Of a stretch of 64,000 nt of DNA, positions 58,964 to 64,000 are shown piece by piece. How positions within the stretch are numbered: position 1 is the first letter of the stretch; every line of letters begins with the position of its first letter. The stretch is from Fen-1359 sp963710355 (GTDB taxonomy: Bacteria > Planctomycetota > Phycisphaerae > Sedimentisphaerales > Anaerobacaceae). The notes below the pieces were generated by a model that was given only the letters and a program-made list of their open reading frames with translations, did not search any database and was not told the origin of the DNA. Where the stretch lies: the NCBI GenBank assembly GCA_963710355.1, contig CAVPZU010000003.1:930001-994000 (forward strand), in the 5' to 3' direction. The position numbers and the translations under genes were made by a program.

Positions 58964-59458
58964 ATGGATTTCATTGTCGATAAAATGAGAGATGAGGACT
59001 GGCCTGAAGTTGTGTCTATCTATCGAGAAGGTATTGCTGGCGGCAATGCGACGTTTGAAACGGATGCACCTGACTGGGAAAAATGGGACAAAGGTCATTT
59101 GCGAGATTGCCGGCTTATTGCAAGGGCAGCAGGAGAGGTTATTGGGTGGGCAGTATTAAGCCCTGTTTCAACGAGGTGTGCTTACTCTGGTGTTGCGGAG
59201 GTGAGCCTTTACGTCACAACCCCCGCAAGAAGCATTGGCGTTGGAAAGGCCTTGCTGCGAGCATTGATTGATGAGTCTGAGCGAAAAGGTATATGGACAT
59301 TACAGGCAGGAATCTTTCCGGAAAATCCTGCAAGTATTGCTTTGGTCAAGTCCTGCGGTTTTAGGGAAGTTGGTGTCAGGCAGCGGCTTGGGCAGATGAA
59401 CGGCTTGTGGAGGGATGTTGTTTTAGTGGAGAGACGAAGCAAAGTTGTGGGAGTTTAA
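58964..59458 (+). CDS. PAT-type GNAT N-acetyltransferase (phosphinothricin acetyltransferase-like)
   Basis: 164 residues. DEDWPEVVSIYREGIAGGNA, TFETDAPDWEKWDKGHL, GWAVLSPVSTRCAYSGVAEV, ARSIGVGKALLRALIDESER and FPENPASIALVKSCGFREVG are the pattern of the PAT/MnaT group. These enzymes acetylate phosphinothricin, methionine sulfone or related amino acids, and confer resistance in some bacteria. Actual substrate is not determined by sequence reading. Adjacent to another GNAT gene. Confidence 0.88.
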   Translation: MDFIVDKMRDEDWPEVVSIYREGIAGGNATFETDAPDWEKWDKGHLRDCRLIARAAGEVIGWAVLSPVSTRCAYSGVAEVSLYVTTPARSIGVGKALLRALIDESERKGIWTLQAGIFPENPASIALVKSCGFREVGVRQRLGQMNGLWRDVVLVERRSKVVGV

Positions 59459-59512
59459 GAAAGGAAAATATAAGGGAATAACGGATATTGCCGTGATTGA
59501 AGATATACTAAT

Positions 59513-60395
59513 ATGACACTTTGTATAAAGACATTTGCCCAGAAGGTTCGGGTAACTAATCGGGGTCTATGGAACAGAGCTCCAGAAAGAGGTTGTGCCC
59601 GGCAGCTGTACAGAGATTATGAATGTTGAAAGTCCGCAGATAGTAGAAGCGGTGGCTAAAAGCTATGTCAAAGCCGGCAGTGACATCATAATGACCAATA
59701 CGTTAGGCGCCCATCGATTTATGTTGTCTTCGTATGGTATGGCAAATCGTGCCTCTGAACTGGCTGAAGCCGGTGCTGCAATAAGCAGAAAAGCTGCAGA
59801 GGGGACTGATGTGAAGGTGTTCGGCTCTTTTGGCCCGAGCGGCCAAATCGTTATGATGGGAGAAGTGGACAGGGATGAATTGTCGGCGGCCTTCTCCGAA
59901 ACTGCACAGGCGCTTGTCAAAGGCGGGGCTGATGCGATTGTATTGGAGACATTCAGCGACATTGAAGAGGCGCAAATCGCATTAGAGGCTGTTAAGACCG
60001 CCTGCAATCTGCCTATCGTGGTTTCGCTTGTCTTTGCTTACGGGCCTGAAAAGACAATGACGATGATGGGCAACTCTCCTGCCCAGTTGGCCGCGATGGC
60101 AGAAAAGTTTGGCGCTGATGCGGTGGGTGCCAATTGCGGCATTGGACCGGAGTCTTATGTTCAGGTGACGAAAATGTTGCGGGAGGCAACAGAACTACCG
60201 ATTTGGGTCAAGCCCAATGCGGGGCTTCCTGAAATCAGGAACGGACAGACAATTTTTCCGATGGGACCTGAGAAGTTTGCTTTGTTTGCTGGCCGTCTGA
60301 TAGATGCAGGTGCAAACTTCATCGGAGGCTGTTGCGGATGCGGCCCGGAACATATTCGTGCGATTAGAAAAGTTGTTGATAAAAGGAATGGATAA
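59513..60395 (+). pseudogene. Homocysteine S-methyltransferase-like gene with N-terminal +1 frameshift
   Basis: The main frame from 59595 covers most of the Hcy-binding barrel: SCTEIMNVESPQIVEAVAKS, AGSDIIMTNTLGAHRF, VFGSFGPSGQIVMMGEVDRD, VGANCGIGPESYV and FIGGCCGCGPEHIRAI (the zinc-binding Cys pair). Its N-terminus is missing there. The preceding sequence in the next frame supplies it: FAQKVRVTNRG from the ATG at 59513, then YGTELQKEVVPGSC after a +1 shift at a run of four G (about 59559-59562). So the intact gene would start near 59513. Such enzymes transfer methyl groups to homocysteine. MTHFR and B12 functions lie elsewhere in the window. Confidence 0.75.
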
Positions 60396-60504
60396 AAATT
60401 ATAAGGTTATTTTTTTAATCAAACCTTGAGGCAAATAGCCGGGAAAAATAAAAATCATAAAGTATAATAAGCGATGAACAGCTATTGTATGGAAGGGTGT
60501 AATT

Positions 60505-60945
60505 ATGAGTGACAGAGCAGAGAAGGCGGTTGAGAATTTTTCAAAGGGTTTCAATTGTTCGCAGGCGGTGCTGAGTGTTTTTGCGAACGAGTTGGGGCTT
60601 GATGGCAAGACTGCATCGAAGGTATCGAGCGGATTCGGCGGCGGTATTGGCAGAGGCGGCGATATATGCGGCGCTGTGACCGGTGCGGTTATGGCGCTTG
60701 GGCTCAAAATTTTTTCGCCGGAAGCTGATTTACAGCAATCGAAGGCACAGGTTTATAAAATGGTAAAGGAGTTCAAAAAAAGATTCAAAAAGCGGCACGG
60801 CTCGATTGTCTGCAGGAAGCTGCTTGGCTGCAATATCGCTACGGCAAAAGGTGCAGCGAAGGCTGTCGAGGATGATTTACATCGTAAGGTTTGTGTTGGG
60901 CTGGTAAAAGATGCCGTAAAAATGCTTGAAGAAATGTCGGAGTAA
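60505..60945 (+). CDS. C_GCAxxG_C_C family protein (redox-active)
   Basis: 146 residues with a GGAAGGGTG region before the start. The family's named Cys pattern is seen: GFNCSQAVLSVF, then GGGIGRGGDICGAVTGAVMA (CGAxxG), CRKLLGCN and a late VCVGLVKDAV. Known members are small proteins thought to use Cys pairs in redox or metal binding, often near a membrane. Function is not established. It may be co-transcribed with the next GNAT gene 15 bases downstream. Confidence 0.85.
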   Translation: MSDRAEKAVENFSKGFNCSQAVLSVFANELGLDGKTASKVSSGFGGGIGRGGDICGAVTGAVMALGLKIFSPEADLQQSKAQVYKMVKEFKKRFKKRHGSIVCRKLLGCNIATAKGAAKAVEDDLHRKVCVGLVKDAVKMLEEMSE

Positions 60946-60959
60946 GGGCGTAATAGATT

Positions 60960-61427
60960 ATGTTGAGAATTTTTGAGGTCAAGACAGAAAAAGATATCGA
61001 GACCACTAAGGAACTTTTTGTTGAATATGCGGATTCTCTGGGATTCGACTTGGGATTTCAAAACTTTGAAGAGGAACTGGCAAATCTGCCGGGTGAGTAT
61101 GCAAAGCCAGAAGGGTGTCTGCTGCTTGCAAAATATCAGGGACAGGCGGCCGGCTGCGTCGCATTAAGAAAACTAAGTGACAGTATATGCGAGGGAAAGA
61201 GATTATATGTCAGGCAACAATATAGAGGTCTGAAAATAGGCAGGAAGCTGGTAGAAGCAATCATTGCAGAGGCTCGAAGAATGGGCTACGCTTATATGCG
61301 GGGAGACACGATTAGCTCGATGAAAGTGGCGTGTCATTTATATAAGTCCCTGGGATTTTACGAAATCGAGGCTTATAGATATAACCCGTTAGAGGGTGCG
61401 GTTTTTTTGGAGTTGAAGTTAGTGTGA
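60960..61427 (+). CDS. GNAT-family N-acetyltransferase
   Basis: 155 residues. EDIETTKELFVEYADSL-type N-terminus, then GCLLLAKYQGQAAGCVALRK, KRLYVRQQYRGLKIGRKLVE (acetyl-CoA loop) and SSMKVACHLYKSLGFYEIEA. Substrate unknown. Closely spaced with the C_GCAxxG_C_C gene before it and argJ after it; it overlaps neither. Confidence 0.85.
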   Translation: MLRIFEVKTEKDIETTKELFVEYADSLGFDLGFQNFEEELANLPGEYAKPEGCLLLAKYQGQAAGCVALRKLSDSICEGKRLYVRQQYRGLKIGRKLVEAIIAEARRMGYAYMRGDTISSMKVACHLYKSLGFYEIEAYRYNPLEGAVFLELKLV

Positions 61428-61473
61428 TTGATTCGGAGATAAAGCTATCTTATGGGAAGAATTTTGGAAAAAT

Positions 61474-62688
61474 ATGATGAATACAAAGAATAGTTGCGGC
61501 ATAACAGCGGCGAAGGGATTCTTGGCGGCAGGGGTGAGTTGCGGCATAAAGGAATCCGGCAAACCTGATTTGGCAATTTTGGTTTGCCCAGCAGGCGCCA
61601 AGGCGGCGGCGGTCTTTACAACCAATAAAATCGTATCGGCTGCGGTAAAAGTCAGCAAAGAGCATATAAAAACTGCTAAAACCATCGGTATAATCGTCAA
61701 TTCCGGCAACGCAAATGCCTGCACCGGAAAGCAGGGAATTAAAAATGCAATAACAATGTGCAAGGGGCTGGCAAAAGAGATAGGCACAAATGCGCATAAA
61801 ATTCTGGTAGCATCGACAGGCATAATCGGTCATCAGCTGCCTGTCAAAAAAATTACAGCTGCGCTGCCGAAAACAGTCCGCAAACTGGCAGCAACACGAA
61901 AGGCTGGTGAAGATTTTCTGCGGGCGGTTATGACAACCGATACGAAAATGAAAAGTGCTGTTCGGCGGTTTGAAATTTCAGGCAAAAAAGTTACGATAGC
62001 AGGTGTGACAAAAGGGGCCGGTATGATAGCGCCTAATATGGCGACCACACTTTGCTTTATTACAGCGGATGCTGCGATAACAAAGGCCCTGCTGGCAAAG
62101 GCCCTCAAACAGGCAATCGGCAGCTCGCTCAATAAACTAACTGTCGATGGTCATCAAAGCACAAATGATACGGCGATTATTTTGGCATCGGGGCAGGCAG
62201 GCAATCGGCCTATGGATAAAAAAGGCCCGCAATATAATAAATTTGTCAATGAGCTTATGCTACTCTGCGATTGTTTGGCAAGGCAGATGGCTCTCGATGC
62301 AGAAGGTGCAACGAGAAGTTTTAAGGTAATCGTAAATGGGGCAGCGACAAAGGCTGATGCTGCAAAGGCTGCACGGGCTGTCGCAGATTACGACCTTGTC
62401 AAATGTGCCGTTCACGGCGGCGACCCCAACTGGGGCAGGATTATCTGTGCTGTCGGCTCATCCGGCGTAAAATTAAACGAGAAAAAATTAAGCTGCAAAA
62501 TTAACGATATTGCGGTTTTCAAAAACGGCAGGCCTGTAAAATTCGATGTCAAAAAGGCCAGCACCGCAATCGCCAAACCTTTTCACACAATTACCGTTGA
62601 CTTGGGAGCGGGCAAAAAAACCGATTTTTGCTACGGCTGCGACCTGAGCAGAGATTATGTTGCCATAAACGCCGACTACAGCACATAG
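61474..62688 (+). CDS. argJ: Bifunctional glutamate N-acetyltransferase/N-acetylglutamate synthase
   Basis: 404 residues. Recycles the acetyl group in arginine synthesis. The N-terminal part has GITAAKGFLAAGVSCGIKES and NSGNANACTGKQGI. The autocleavage and catalytic site is in KGAGMIAPNMATTLCFITAD (Thr after Ala). The C-terminal part has LTVDGHQSTNDTAIILASGQ, VHGGDPNWGRIICAVG and DFCYGCDLSRDYVAINADY. A poly-Lys bias distinguishes it from typical homologues but all motifs are intact. A terminator-like hairpin follows after 170 bases. Confidence 0.95.
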   Translation: MMNTKNSCGITAAKGFLAAGVSCGIKESGKPDLAILVCPAGAKAAAVFTTNKIVSAAVKVSKEHIKTAKTIGIIVNSGNANACTGKQGIKNAITMCKGLAKEIGTNAHKILVASTGIIGHQLPVKKITAALPKTVRKLAATRKAGEDFLRAVMTTDTKMKSAVRRFEISGKKVTIAGVTKGAGMIAPNMATTLCFITADAAITKALLAKALKQAIGSSLNKLTVDGHQSTNDTAIILASGQAGNRPMDKKGPQYNKFVNELMLLCDCLARQMALDAEGATRSFKVIVNGAATKADAAKAARAVADYDLVKCAVHGGDPNWGRIICAVGSSGVKLNEKKLSCKINDIAVFKNGRPVKFDVKKASTAIAKPFHTITVDLGAGKKTDFCYGCDLSRDYVAINADYST

Positions 62689-62857
62689 CTTGGCGCTGGT
62701 ATCTCGCAATCGAATTATAAGTCTGGCTTGTCAAATTGCCTGTGCACCTGTGCTCTTATGTACTTGTGCTATCTTTTGGCTGATGATTTATGACTTTTCT
62801 TGTTTACAGGCACAGGAGGGAAAATTTGACTTTAGTGTTGGGATGAAGTAATCTATT

Positions 62858-62900
62858 GGGATGGCAATCCGCCTGTGGCGGATTGCCATCCCGTTTTTAT
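62858..62900 (+). terminator. Terminator-like hairpin containing a TCCGCC unit
   Basis: GGGATGGCAATCCGCC (62858-62873) inverts perfectly to GGCGGATTGCCATCCC (62877-62892) with loop TGT and is followed by GTTTTTATTG. It ends the argJ transcript or forms the rsfS leader. The mobile TCCGCC palindrome is nested in its centre. Confidence 0.65.
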
Positions 62901-62924
62901 TGTTTTGCAAAAAGGGGTGTCGGT

Positions 62925-63335
62925 TTGGCAAAAAAAAAGAAGTTGTCGGCCAGGGGCTTTGCGATTGCCGCTGCTAAGGTGGCGGCAGAACGCCATTGCG
63001 CAGATATTACGGTTTTGGATTTGCGGGGAAAATCGCCGGCGACGGATTTTTTTGTAATCGCGACCGGCACCAGCGACAGGCAGATGCGCACCGTCGCCGA
63101 CGAGATAAGCGAGGCGGGAAGAAACAGCAGCTTTATGCGGTTCGGCTCCGCCGGCTACGAGCAGTCCAAATGGATTCTCCTCGACTTTATCGATGTCGTA
63201 GTGCATATATTCGACAATGAATATCGCAATTACTACGACCTCGACCTTCTCTGGGGCGATGCAAAAAAGATAACCGTAAAATATAAACCCGCAGAGAATA
63301 AACAGACAGAATCAACACAGCCGCTCTGTGGCTAA
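62925..63335 (+). CDS. rsfS: Ribosomal silencing factor RsfS
   Basis: 136 residues from a TTG at 62925 with AAAGGGG upstream; the open frame back to 62856 is encoded by the hairpin. The domain is typical: HCADITVLDLRGKSPATDFF, VIATGTSDRQMRTVADEISE, WILLDFIDVVVHIFDNEYRN and YYDLDLLWGDAKKITV. It binds L14 on the large ribosomal subunit and blocks subunit joining under starvation. An initial AKKKKLSARGFAIAAAKV is Lys-rich. The next gene starts 49 bases downstream. Confidence 0.93.
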   Translation: MAKKKKLSARGFAIAAAKVAAERHCADITVLDLRGKSPATDFFVIATGTSDRQMRTVADEISEAGRNSSFMRFGSAGYEQSKWILLDFIDVVVHIFDNEYRNYYDLDLLWGDAKKITVKYKPAENKQTESTQPLCG

Positions 63336-63383
63336 AATAAAAAGAATTGGTTAACTCTGTGGCGAAAAAGGAAGATTTGTAGA

Positions 63384-64000
63384 ATGAAGATATTGATTAC
63401 AGGCGGGGCGGGATTCATAGGGTCGCACCTGGCTGAAAGGCTGCTTAAAAACGGCTCGCAGGTTTCAGCCATCGACAACCTCAGCACAGGCAGCCTCAAA
63501 AACATCGAATCTATTGCAAACCATCCGAACTTCCATTTTGTAGAAGGCGACATTCGCGATTGTAATTTCATGGAGCAGCTTACCGCAGGATGCGACTGTA
63601 TTTATCATTTGGCGGCGGCGGTCGGCGTAAGATTGATAGCCGAAAGGCCCGTCCATACAATCGAAACCAATATCGGCGGCACAGAAATTGTACTGGATAT
63701 AGCCAACAAATTCGGCAAAAAAATCTTAATCGCATCCAGCAGCGAAATTTACGGCAAAAGCGAAGCTGTTCCCTTTGCCGAGGATGATGATATTGTGCTC
63801 GGCAGCACAATTTATTCGCGATGGTCTTATGCCTGCAGCAAGGCTATTGATGAATTTTTAGGCCTTGCATTTTATCAGCAGTATGGACTGCCGGTTGTGA
63901 TTGCGAGGTTTTTCAATACAATCGGGCCCAGACAGACCGGCCAATATGGTATGGTCGTGCCGCGGTTTGTTCAGGCGGCATTGAAAAATGAGCCGATAAC
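63384..64000 (+). CDS. NAD-dependent epimerase/dehydratase, N-terminal part
   Basis: Runs off the right edge after about 205 codons. The start at 63384 follows AAGGAAGATTTGTAG. NAD-binding LITGGAGFIGSHLAERLLKN, AIDNLSTGSLKNI, FVEGDIRDCN, YHLAAAVGV and SSSEIYGKSE are followed by the catalytic WSYACSKAIDEFLGLAFYQQ (YxxxK) and ARFFNTIGPRQTGQYGMVVP. This order suits UDP-glucuronate decarboxylase or UDP-glucose 4-epimerase relatives; which one cannot be told without the rest. It was not in the ORF list because it has no stop in the window. Confidence 0.85.
   Translation, partial: MKILITGGAGFIGSHLAERLLKNGSQVSAIDNLSTGSLKNIESIANHPNFHFVEGDIRDCNFMEQLTAGCDCIYHLAAAVGVRLIAERPVHTIETNIGGTEIVLDIANKFGKKILIASSSEIYGKSEAVPFAEDDDIVLGSTIYSRWSYACSKAIDEFLGLAFYQQYGLPVVIARFFNTIGPRQTGQYGMVVPRFVQAALKNEPI

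Overview
The window reads as a chromosomal contig from a Planctomycetota bacterium, most likely class Phycisphaerae (Sedimentisphaerales-like). This is inferred from the combination of a PEP-CTERM protein, two large secreted proteins ending in dockerin-like EF-hand pairs, a diderm envelope set (LptE-like and BamD-like proteins, DsbD), GroES-GroEL, and a bacterial DRG/Obg-like TGS GTPase. No rRNA and no CRISPR array were seen. One tRNA (anticodon CGC, probably Ala) lies at 38002-38072 on the minus strand.

Layout. The first ~28 kb is an accessory region with low gene density, many repeats and much gene decay. It holds an S46 peptidase start, a glycine-zipper lipoprotein, a methyltransferase, a PEP-CTERM protein, a membrane methyltransferase and a YdcF protein. 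A nested mobile-element region (5.8-7.45 kb) follows, where an IS110/IS1111-type element sits inside a decayed DDE element. Then come a secreted Fe/Mn-SOD, a HEAT-like protein, a frameshifted dockerin-like protein, a tyrosine-recombinase remnant and a radical SAM gene with an in-frame amber codon. A tight five-gene operon (15.5-21 kb: HAD phosphatase, M20 peptidase, HemL-like aminomutase, PaaK-like ligase, SGNH hydrolase) faces a convergent three-gene operon (two small DMT/SMR subunits and a FemAB-like acyltransferase). The region ends with DDE transposase remnants and a frameshifted beta-helix/BACON-like/dockerin-like protein. From 28.3 kb the content is mostly housekeeping: groES-groEL; a minus-strand block of LOG protein, nth, dsbD, ftsH, lptE and bamD; an MTHFR-methyltransferase fusion; a corrinoid adenosyltransferase; ispD; purC; an ECF sigma factor with a membrane partner; an MFS exporter; a DRG-like GTPase; argC; argJ; rsfS; and a nucleotide-sugar epimerase running off the end. 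Inside this part, 44.8-48.8 kb is again accessory and decayed: a HipA-like kinase broken by an IS5/IS427-type insertion, a translationally coupled HIRAN-domain gene with three frameshifts, and a broken HD-domain gene.

The most unusual features are: (i) a repeat family of about 130-260 bp (cores at 1588, 2561, 8502, 12775, 23981) carrying an 11-bp-spaced GTTGTA direct repeat, one copy of which abuts a recombinase remnant; (ii) a related hairpin-plus-tail element in the 5' leaders of several unrelated genes; (iii) an IS110/IS1111 element with a structured 3' non-coding region that is a bridge-RNA candidate; (iv) eight frame disruptions in five genes, all needing a +1 shift; (v) a single-chain fusion of methylenetetrahydrofolate reductase, its Cys-rich C-terminal domain and a pterin-binding methyltransferase domain; (vi) the uncharacterised 15.5-21 kb operon; (vii) a solitary class III cyclase-like protein flanked by inverted repeats.

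How the genes may work together. One-carbon and cobalamin functions recur (MTHFR fusion, corrinoid adenosyltransferase, homocysteine-methyltransferase-like gene, B12-binding radical SAM). The dsbD-ftsH-lptE-bamD block serves envelope biogenesis and quality control. All functions are assigned by reading motifs in the sequence; no database search was run.
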